From Rhodamnia argentea (lineage: Eukaryota; Streptophyta; Magnoliopsida; Myrtales; Myrtaceae): 64,000 nucleotides of DNA. Shown here piece by piece: positions 25,862 through 34,777 of this stretch (position 1 is the first letter of the stretch; each line of letters opens with the position of its first letter). The notes beneath the pieces are model-generated. The model was given only the letters and a program-made list of their open reading frames with translations, had not been told where the DNA came from and ran no database searches. The translations under genes and the position numbers were made by a program. The stretch is from positions 26,232,934 through 26,296,933 of the forward strand of contig NC_063151.1 in NCBI RefSeq assembly GCF_020921035.1, read 5' to 3'.

Positions 25862-27016
25862 ATGGCTAAGCTCGAAACCATCGAGGCAGATGGGATGGTG
25901 CAGCAACCATCTGGAGTGGTGCAGCAACCGCCTGAGATGATGAGGCAGCAACCGCCTGGCGTGGTGCACCAACCGCCTGGGAGGGTGCAGCAACAGCCCG
26001 ACATGGTGCAGCAACCGCCTGGTGTAGTGCAGCAACAGCCCGACGTGATGCAGCAACTGCCTGGCATGGTGCGGCAACAGCCCGACATGATGTAGCAAAC
26101 ACCTGGGATGATGCAGCAATCGCCGGACGTGCTAGACAATCTGGATTTGGGAGTACCGTGGACAACTGGGTTGTTTGACTGTTTTCAACATCCAACAAAT
26201 GGTAAAGTTGGCTAAGACTTCTCCCCGGAAAAATAAAGCAAATCTTTCACTCACCGAACATCTAAGTGCGGAATAGTAGGAAAGAAGTCACCAGGTGGCG
26301 GATCACAAATGACATCATTCTTCAACTAATTATGAGGATGACACACTAATCTTTTCTCTGATGAACATTGCAGCCATTATGACAGCATATTTACCATGTG
26401 TCACATTTGGTCAGATTGCCGAACTCTTGGATGAAGGAGAAATGAGTAAGTCCTCTCAACTCAGAAACTTTTGTTAGCACATCACATTTGACATCCCATA
26501 AGACTCAGATAGATCAAACTTTATCCTGAACTCTTGGCTACTTGATTTGATGAGTGGTTTTTGTAACTGACAAAATACATCGTCAAATTTGGAAATTTCA
26601 GATTGTGCATTGGGAAGTTATATTTACTTGGCGATGATGCCGGCCCTGTGTTCTCACTGGCTAATGGGATCAAAGTACAGAGCAAAGCTGAGGATGAAGT
26701 ACCATCTAGTGGAAGCTCCTTTTCCAGACATGGTTTTTCATATCTACTGCCCCTGTTGTGCACTTGCCCAAGAGTTCCGCGAGCTCAATAACAGAGGCCT
26801 TGATCCCTCTCTAGGTATCAAGGGCATCTTTCATTTGAACTCAAAAGCGGCTTTAATACTTCGCTTGATTGATAGATTTCAGTATCCATGGTAATTGTTT
26901 CAACTTTGCACATTGCAAGCGTTTTTAGAGCTTCATGAATGTCGCTTGCAGGTTGGAGACAGATAGTTGAGCAGCAAATGGAGAATCCTCCTCCAGATCA
27001 ATTCATGGCTCGGTGA
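25862..27016 (+). pseudogene. PLAC8/PCR-type gene with in-frame TAG
   Basis: PLAC8 domain protein of the plant cadmium resistance / cell number regulator type, small membrane proteins implicated in metal transport or organ size. Exons: 25862-26201, 26374-26445, 26602-26814, 26952-27016; frame is continuous (230 codons) except for one TAG at 26093-26095 (codon 78). The stop lies in a Gln/Pro heptad repeat where CAG is expected, so a single C-to-T change would explain it. Recognisable blocks are WTTGLFDCF, LPCVTFGQIAELLDEG, YHLVEAPFPDM, CPCCALAQEFRELNNRGLDP and GWRQIVEQQ. The first cysteine motif is eroded (TAYLPC instead of CCxxxxCPC). A restart at ATG 26108 would give a 147-aa protein holding the whole PLAC8 domain, so a working shorter protein is possible. 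Called a pseudogene with reservation; the strong splice sites and clean downstream frame argue that it may still be expressed. Confidence 0.7.
25895..26128 (+). repeat. 21-bp coding minisatellite (Gln/Pro heptads)
   Basis: Eleven consecutive imperfect 21-24 bp units encode heptads of the form (M/V)VQQPPG alternating with (M/V)VQQQPD. One unit carries an extra codon (MMRQQPPG). The tenth unit contains the TAG stop. The antisense frames through this stretch are also open because of the repeat and are not genes. Confidence 0.9.
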
Positions 27017-29367
27017 AGAAACAAAACTAGTCGAAACCAGCAATATATGTTCAATTTTACGTTGTGGAGCCATTTGTCCTGGAAATATCTTCTTGAATGA
27101 ATGAACTTAAAGATTTTCAGAGTATCTTGAAACCTGTGGTCTTGTAGCCTTGTGCAAAACAGAGAACTAATCAATGTTTATGATCGAATTCCTTTTTGTA
27201 CTTGTACGGAAAACATGTGAGCTCCTATTCACGGGAACTCCTCAAACTTGGCCTTCAGAAAGACCCATTTAATGATGATATGAGGAAGTGAATATAGGTA
27301 TGAAAGCTTAACAAAAAACTTAAACATAAACTAGAGCAGCCGAACCTCTGACCCTAGCACAGTCCGTTTCTTTATATCCTGAATATATCTGCGCAGCATC
27401 GACGATTAAATCTCTGTTGTTGAGAGAATATGTGTATTCCTAAGTAATCATTTGAGCCAGTGCAAAAGATTATCATTTGTATCGCCCGTCTTTCTTCGGG
27501 AAGTTTATCAATGTGTATTGTGGCAAATTGTTATGTCTGAGTAAATTCTATACGTGCTCTAAAGAGATGAATACATAGCAAACTTCAGACTTTTGGCCTT
27601 TTCTCTGTTTTGGGTCAGTACATCTGCCCTTTCTCTCGGAAAATCAGGACTTTATTAATCTGTAGATTCAAATCTTGCAGCAGAGCAATCATGTATACCA
27701 TCAACCTCTGCTGAAAAAAAAAACTTGATCAAGTGCCCAGAAATCATACACCTAGAGCTTTGACCTTCTCCAGTGTTGGGTGTCAGAAACCTGGATAAGA
27801 TTTTTCTGTTTTAACTTCAGGAAACATGAGTTTTACTTCATTGCTTCCCTTTAAGTATAACTCTTCTTTTGAAGAGGTTTGTCTTTTCTTGATGATTCTG
27901 CTCTAACCATTGAATGTTCGTGGCATTGACTTCAGTTTTCTATTTAAGATTGGAGGATGAAAGAGACTTGGGAGAAAGATCCTGGTATTCAAATGTTGAT
28001 GCCTTTCCTGGGAAGCACAGTGTCATCCTGGATGTTTTTGCCCGTCCGTAGTTATTACCCCTGGGACACAGCCTTTAGGACTGTTGCTACGACAACCCAA
28101 AGAACGGTAAGTTTCAGGAAAACATCTTGTTTCGATGTGTTCACTTACGCGTGTGAATGTTCCATCTTTGCGTCTAGTTAGATTGATCTTATCTGCTGCC
28201 ACATTTCGATTTTCTCAAGGTGTCAGTGGTGAACTCCGACATTCCGGCATTCCTCCTCAAAAAAACTGAAAAGAAATATAAAAAAAAAAAAAGTGGAGAA
28301 AGCCAATCTCCATTCATCTTATCCGGGCTCCTGATAACAGAATCTTGACCTGGATATGTTTTCGGCTGCAATTTTGACAGCAATTTGCCCTTGCTTGATG
28401 CTCAGACTAAATGCCGGATTCTCGAGCGAGGAAAAACCCGTGACCCCTTGATGTTTCGTGAGTGTTGGCTGACAACTTCACGTCAACGTCGTTATTGAAT
28501 TTTATGTTCCATTCTCTATGGTAAGCTTCTTCCTAATCAGGTTAATTCAGGAAATGCAGCAAGTTTTCTGGCCAGTTTCATATATACCTTGCAATGGTCC
28601 CCTGCTTGTGCTCGCAACACATATTAGCAGCGCGGAAAAAAAATGAGGGATGGACTCGGTTTAGAAGGAGCTCCATGCGATGATGCCACGACTCATCTCT
28701 TTGCCATTGTTGCGCTCTCTGTCAAGTAAGGAGCCGAGTGGTCCGACTCCAAGCCAGCCAAACTGAAGCGATCAGTGGTCCGATTTCGTTTCAGTGGCTC
28801 GATTGATATGCTGCAGTGTCTGCAATGTGCAGTGGAGATAAAGTAGTATCGGTAGAGGGCATGATAAGTTAGTCTTAAGACAAGTCCTGCATTATTCCAC
28901 ATTTACCTGTTTGTGTTGAATTGTGAAACATCAGAAATGTGAAGCATAACCCTGTTTCACTCATCAAGATTATTCGATATATTCTGATGAACCTTCAGAA
29001 GGTAGATTATCATTACGTCCATCCATGGATTTGGATTTTCAGTCAACTCGCTAATCTGGACAGCAGAGGGTGACTACTCTCTTGAAAGGTTGTAAAATGG
29101 TTGTAGCTACAGATAGCAAGTCGAAGTACGCTTTAAGTTTGATTGAGATGCTCTTTGGCAACTAGCAAAATCTCATGGTGTAAGGCAACAGAAATAAGAG
29201 TCTTAAGAGGCCTTTGCCGAACAAAATTGCAGATAAAGTTGCACCATTTTCGCTAACAAAAATGAAGCCCAGGATGAAGTTCAACTCTGCCATTCAATTT
29301 TCTTGCTTAAGACTGTAAAAAGGTGCAGGAGATCCCGTCTGATCTCTGTTCTTTTCACTCTTGACAG
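27017..29367. other. Spacer, PLAC8 remnants possible
   Basis: 27017-27950 holds the 3' end of the PLAC8 gene and AT-rich DNA. About 27957-28107 is exon-like (acceptor-like sequence upstream, then MKETWEKDPGIQMLMP..., followed by a possible donor at 28108), but I cannot assign it to a family. It might be the N-terminal part of the decayed second PLAC8 copy, or of an unrelated gene. 28110-29360: nothing recognised. Confidence 0.3.
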
Positions 29368-30240
29368 CCATTATGACTGCTCTCTTTCCTGGTGTAACGT
29401 TCGGTCGGGTTGTCGAAGTGCTCGACGAGGGAGGATCAACAAGTAAGGCCTCATTGTCCTTTTACCTTGGATTGTCAACTCTCATTACTCCAGTTTCCAT
29501 ACTGAAATGTGCTCCCTTTCCTTAATCTCTCACTGTTCTTGTCCTATCTTACAATTTGTCGAGTTCTGGTCTCTTTGCCCTTCACTAACCACGACAGTTC
29601 GAACTCGTTTTAGTCCTTTCACCGGTGAAATGCAGGAGGTGTGGTGTTCTGGTCTTCTCTTTACCTTGTGATAATGCCTCTCCTCTGCTTTGAGTGGATG
29701 ATAAGCTCAAAGAGTACAGAGAGCTCAAGAATGAAGGGCTTGATCCTGCTCTAGGTATGATGTGTCGACTATGCCTTCCTTCATCTCCAGAACATTCAAG
29801 TACATTCTGGAATAGGATTATATTAAACGAAGTCATCAATCTTACATCCGGACATAACCATATATCTTGAAAAACACACCAGTATTGCTTAGACAATCTT
29901 GGTATGATGTATGCTAAGGCACAATGTTTGATAGGGGACATTTAGAAAAATCTTGGTATCGCTAGTATTGCTTCGACAATCTTGCATTTAAAGGATCTAG
30001 ATTTCCAGATTCTGTTGCTGCGCAAACAAAGATAAGATGCTTATTGCTAATACGAAACATCTCCATATGAATTTTTCGACAGAAAAGAAAAGAAAGATGT
30101 TTTCTACACATTGAAGTAGTGCTAATTTTGGAATAATTCGATACGGCAGGGAGGGCGCTCTACTTTGTAGAGGATGTAAAGGGCGTGGTCACACGAACCG
30201 AACAGCATCGCCTCCTCCAGATCAGTTCATGACTCGGAGA
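29368..30240 (+). pseudogene. Decayed second PLAC8/PCR-type copy
   Basis: Exon 2 equivalent at 29368-29442 reads AIMTALFPGVTFGRVVEVLDEGGST with an intact donor, and retains the canonical DEGGST that the upstream copy has lost. The exon 3 equivalent (about 29636-29754) starts in frame (GVVFWSSLYLVIMPLLC). It then lacks the middle of the domain, including the second cysteine motif, and resumes in another frame as EYRELKNEGLDPAL. The last exon (about 30150-30240) ends with sequence coding PPPDQFMTR, matching PPPDQFMAR of the upstream gene, but is out of frame. No first exon was found. The deletion and frameshift make this a pseudogene, derived by tandem duplication from an ancestor shared with the gene at 25862-27016. 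Confidence 0.8.
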
Positions 30241-30600
30241 ACGAAAGATATCCGATCCGATCCCGATCAAAGCTGAGCCAAGTTTGTTTCTGTCCTACAT
30301 TTTGTTGGGTCTGATTCAAAATGCACCTTTCTTGATTGCTTAGTTTCTTCACCACGGAAGTACAGAGTGCAAACGATGACTGAGCTCAAGAATCACGTGA
30401 TGGTCTTTTCTGAACCTGCAAGAATTATTGCGAAGTCGGCTTGAGATGTTGACCAGAATGTTAACGTTGTGATGATGATAAATGTTTAATAAAGGACGGA
30501 GCTTTCAATAAGCCATTGTCTGCTTTATTAATTGGCCGTCTATGCCGGACGACTCTGGACCCGACCTTCACGACAGCAACCCTCACATGATTTCTTAGGC
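30150..30600 (+). repeat. Duplicated PLAC8-tail segment, copy 1
   Basis: Closely similar to 31440-31770. Shared phrases include 'ggcgctctactttgtag' / 'ggcggctctactttgtag', 'gaacgaaagatatccgatcc' / 'gaccgaacgatatccgatcc' and 'gacccgaccttcacgacag' (identical in both). The segment includes the last exon of the decayed PLAC8 copy. Confidence 0.85.
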
Positions 30601-30905
30601 TCCAGTCGCGGAAAATGAATGATTGGAATACATTTTCCTAAATAATATCGCCTCAATCGGTTAATAAGATTAATAAGCAAAGAATATTTTCATCGTTAAA
30701 TAATTTTAGACATAAATTATTATCGATATTTAGTATATTATTTCATCGTGCAATCATAATCTGAGTGTCGGTCAAGTTTTCATCGTACATACGTAAGTAG
30801 GTATCTAGAGTTGTTAATCGCAAATTGTGCATATTTTAATTTATTGCAAGAGCAGATAGCATTTACATATGTCGATGTCTTCTAGAGAGAAATACAGAGA
30901 GGGAG

Positions 30906-31301
30906 ATGGAAGACGACGACCTCTGCAATGGCGTCCTGAAGAAGCGCGAATTTGAACTCCTGACTCTGCAAGGCCTTCGAGTTGTCCGCGCCTGGAAGGG
31001 CTCCTTCCTCTGCACCTTCGCCGTCCCCGCTCGCTTATCGGTAATCTCACCAGATTCAAATTTCGCTCTTGCTGTTCGGCCCATCAATCCGCCGCTTTCT
31101 TCTTCGTCATGGTTATCGAAATTGATCTTTCTCGCGGAGAGCGCGCGGCGACGCATTCAGGACAGGGATGGGAACTGGCACGTGGGAGCGATGGCGATGC
31201 TGATCGACGATGTTGGGGAGGTCGCATACTCCGCCACCGGCACCGACAACTTTCCCTTTTTGTGCACGAGCGCAGATTTCGTTGCTTGCATACCAACATA
31301 A
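30906..31301 (+). pseudogene. Truncated ACOT13-type hotdog thioesterase
   Basis: Tandem partner of the intact gene at 32554-33401. The exon 1 equivalent, 30906-31040, lacks about eleven codons present in the intact copy (after MEDDD) but keeps LTLQGLRVVRAWKGSFLCTF and a donor. The exon 2 equivalent starts at 31161 with DRDGNWHVGAMAMLIDDVG and stays close to the intact copy for about 30 codons. It then diverges and stops at 31299-31301. Exon 3, which supplies the last beta strands of the hotdog fold, is absent; the PLAC8-tail duplicate at 31440 follows instead. A 91-residue spliced product is conceivable but could not form a complete hotdog domain. It could be transcribed, but I treat it as a pseudogene. 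Confidence 0.8.
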
Positions 31302-31439
31302 GGATTCATTAAGCTTACTAATGTTAGAAATGAAGTGGGAAACACATGGAGGGACGACGAGAGAAATCTCGCTACAAACATCATGTTCTACGTCCTCCTT
31401 TTCGGCCCAAAGATGTCCTAATCCTCGAGGAGAAGATAA

Positions 31440-31770
31440 ATATATAGCTATTCGCTACGACAGGAGGCGGCTCTACTTTGTAGGATGGGAGGGGCGTTGT
31501 CGCACGGAAGGCCGGAGACAAAATGGGGGGTCGCCGGACGGCGGCGCCTCCTCCTCCAAACCAATCTATGACTCGGCGACCGAACGATATCCGATCCCAA
31601 ATCGAAGCTGACCCAAGTTTTTGTTCCATCCTACATCTCGGCTTGATTGTTTTAATCAAGGATGGAGCTTTCAATCAGCCATTGTCTGCTTAATTAATTT
31701 GCCGTCTATGGTGGACGTACTCCGGACCCGACCTTCACGACAGCAACCCCGCGTTTCATCTTCCCTAATT
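31440..31770 (+). repeat. Duplicated PLAC8-tail segment, copy 2
   Basis: Second copy of the segment at 30150-30600, ending in the shared stretch 'gacccgaccttcacgacag'. It sits just downstream of the truncated thioesterase and marks the junction of the tandem duplication. The rest up to 32330 is AT-rich spacer without recognised features. Confidence 0.8.
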
Positions 31771-32553
31771 TAAAATCTTCTAACCGGCTTTTTTTTTTTT
31801 AAAGAAAAAGATATGGAACCCATTTTGAGAATTTTTAACTTTAACTATATATCATATAAGATCGTAATTTTTTTTTTCTAAATAAGGTAAAACTAGCGAC
31901 ATTTTTCTCTTCGAAATAACGAAAAAGCGATCTCATGAAATTTTACATATCGAAACGCTAGAAGTCTCTAAACTTTTGGGTCGTGGTTGGCGGGATGAAA
32001 ATGGCATATGATTGCCTACCGTTCTCAAGATATCATCACGTGACGTACTATTTTTCTTAATATCTAGAGATAGAGGGTGAGGAGACGTGGCTAATATTGG
32101 AAAGTATTTCATACTCCATATCGATAGAAAAGCACGAGAAGTGACGAATCTTAACAGTTAAGAAAGCCATGTACCAATTGAGTCCGTATCTTTGGTTTAT
32201 ACAGATGACCTGCACGCCAATCTGGGGGACGTGACGCGTCATTTTCCATACGCTTTATGGGCCGCCCCCGACCTCGACTACGGTTGAAACTTATGGGCGA
32301 CGAAACCGATGCCAATGAATCTGCCTGAAGACCAATAATCTAAGCATCGCTCAAGTTTTAATAAGGCATAAATAGGTAACTAAAGTTATTAACCTTAATA
32401 GTAATAGTATAAACGGTATGTTATTTTCTCAAGATAAGTCATATCCGCACATACGTACAGTGTACGCCTGTGCGTATATCTTATTACGAAAAGAGAGAGC
32501 ATTTTACATACAGCGATGTCTTCTGAGCGAGAGAGAGAGAGAGAGAGAGAGAG

Positions 32554-32983
32554 ATGGAAGACGAGGGCGATGAGGTAGAGAGAACCGTGCGATGGCTGGA
32601 AGACCTCTCCAATGGCGTCCTGAAGCGCGAATTCGACTTCCTGACTCTGCAAGGCCTCCGAGTTGTCCGCGCCCGGAAGGACTCCTTCCTCTGCACCTTC
32701 GTCGTCCCCGATCGCCTGTCGGTAATCCACCCAACCTCAGTTTCAGTCTCGCTGCTCACCAAATCCAAATCCATCACTCGCGACATCGAGATTGATCCTT
32801 TCTCTACTTGACATGGACACGATCGCGCGCGCGCAGGACAGCGATGGGAATTGGCACGTGGGAGCGATGGCGACCCTGATCGACGACGTCGGGGCTGCGA
32901 CGGTGTACTGCGCCGCCGGCGACGTCAAGGCCACCCTTGACTTCTGCGTCTCCTACCTTTCCCCTGCGAAGATCCAAGTACAA

Positions 32984-33027
<44 letters not shown>

Positions 33028-33401
33028 CGTCGATTACTTGCAACGGTTGGCGTCTTCCAGGCGCCAAAATGCCGTTTGGTGATATTCGAAATTTTCCATA
33101 AATAGTTGAAGATAGGAGAAACGATAATTTCCCAAATGTCAATTTTCCAAAAGACAGAAAGGGAAACCAAAAGAGGGAAAAAAAAATGGAGATGACACAT
33201 GGGAACAACAATTGGAGCTTGTGTGCGTGGCAGGAAGAAGTGGAGATAGAGTCAAAGGTGGTAGGAGCAGGGTCAAAGGGAAAGCTGGCGTTGGTGGTGG
33301 TGGAAGTGAGGAGGAAAGCCGATGGCAAGTTGATTGCCTTGGCTAAGCAGTGGTTCGCTTCTGTCAATTTGACTGGCGATCAGCTCGGCAGCAAGCTCTG
33401 A
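32554..33401 (+). CDS. ACOT13-type hotdog acyl-CoA thioesterase
   Basis: Hotdog-fold thioesterase of the acyl-CoA thioesterase 13 / 4HBT group, which hydrolyses acyl-CoA to free acid and CoA. Substrate and compartment cannot be told from sequence. Exons 32554-32721, 32837-32977 and 33234-33401 give 158 aa, normal for the family. Exon 1 holds LTLQGLRVVRARKDSFLCTF. Exon 2 holds NWHVGAMATLIDDVGA, corresponding to the catalytic-loop HGGAxATLxDxxG of canonical members with the first Gly replaced by Val, then LDFCVSYLSPAKIQ. Exon 3 holds EEVEIESKVVGAG and VVVEVRRKADGKLIALAKQW. The Val variant also occurs in the neighbouring truncated copy, so it is ancestral here. A (GA)n tract directly precedes the ATG and a (CT)n tract opens intron 2. 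No upstream ATG in frame. Confidence 0.92.
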
Positions 33402-34777
33402 TCGCTTGCATGAGATGGGACGATTTGCGTGCATCCGCGCCGGGTACTCCGTGCTATTTTCGAAACTCGAAACTTCTGCGAAGTGTTTCGACAACTTCTT
33501 TTTCCGTGGCTCGCTCTTGATCTCCTCGGAGTTACTAACTAGTGAACAAGCCATGCTTTTGCAGCTCTTTTTTCTTTCTTTCTTTCTTTCTTTCGTATGG
33601 TTGAAATTTTCGCTATATTGTGCATCTAGTTATTGTGCACGCGTTGATGATTGAAACAACATTTATAAGATGATTGTTTCTTGCTAGAATTGGGAAAACT
33701 AGAGTTTCTTTCTCTTCGTTCGGATCAATTCCTCGTTAGTCTGCCATAATTTTATGAGACTCCCCACGATGAACGACACTAGATAATGCACATATGAACT
33801 TTGGTAAGATGAGGTTTGACCATGCCATTGACTTCATGTTTGGAACACAAATGTGGTGAAGCAAGATAACAAACAACATGATCGAGCCATGTCCTCTTAA
33901 GTGAAAAGGAAATTAATGATTATCCGGAAAACAATTAACCCATTACTTACCAAACCCAACTTGAAGTGGGCTGAGGTGTGAAAACAGTGTTTGCTTGAAC
34001 ACCTTCATTCTAATGCAGTGTATAATTACTTTGTGGGAGAATTTTGCCTCGTTCTTCAGCCGCCACCAACTCAATCGAAGCTCTTCCGTCTGAACTTTTT
34101 AAGAATGGCACAATGCAAGCATGTTCTGCACCCCTCATTGCCTCTGCCCACTTCTGTGAATCTTCCTCACCATTGCCTTTGTGCATGCATGAGGCCACTA
34201 GCCAAAAACTTAAGTGAACTTGGAGAGCAGAAAGAAACTGTTCCTTAATATTCACTGTCAGAGCTGAGACTGGGACTTCAATTTGTCTGTGAAGTCTAAT
34301 GAAGGATCAAGTTTATTTTCCCACTAAGCAGATATCTGCCCATGATAGAAGTCTCCATCTTATAATTTCCAAATGCCAAAACAGCAAATGGCCAGGCCAG
34401 TAACTCCGGCCTTGGCCAGAAGAAAAATTAACCTATAATGGGATCTGACATTGCTTGTCAACACCCAGCACAAGTCAAAGCACCAAATACTCATCTTAGA
34501 TACACTAAAAACAAAAAAATACAATCTTTTGAAATCACACATAAGTCCTATGCACCAGAGATCTGTACCCTGGATTCCTCGATCGTAGCATTGGTAGTCA
34601 GTCCACCCCCGCAGCTGATTGATATGATCCAGCTGCATCACTCTACATGCATCTCCAAAAAATCACCGCAAGCACTATACAATCTATGTTTTCAGAGTCT
34701 TTGGATAGTGAATTTTACACTGTCAATCCTTGCAAAATGATTATTTTGATCCAGAACTGCATGACAAAGTCCCCCTA
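33402..34777. other. Convergent spacer between thioesterase and NPF genes
   Basis: Contains the 3' UTRs of two convergent genes. A (tttc)n microsatellite lies at about 33570-33594. No further gene recognised. Confidence 0.5.

Noticed and set aside
26093-26101. Programmed stop-codon readthrough at the PLAC8 TAG
   Set aside because: The context matches only half of the known UAG-CAR-YYA signal; a simple nonsense mutation or downstream restart is more likely without expression data.
25798-26198. Three antisense open frames of 103-113 codons rich in Cys, His or Ala
   Set aside because: They are shadows of the 21-bp coding minisatellite of the plus-strand PLAC8 gene.
32804-33367. 187-codon minus-strand open frame
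   Set aside because: It runs antisense through exons 2 and 3 of the intact thioesterase, across an intron and a (CT)n tract. No domain.
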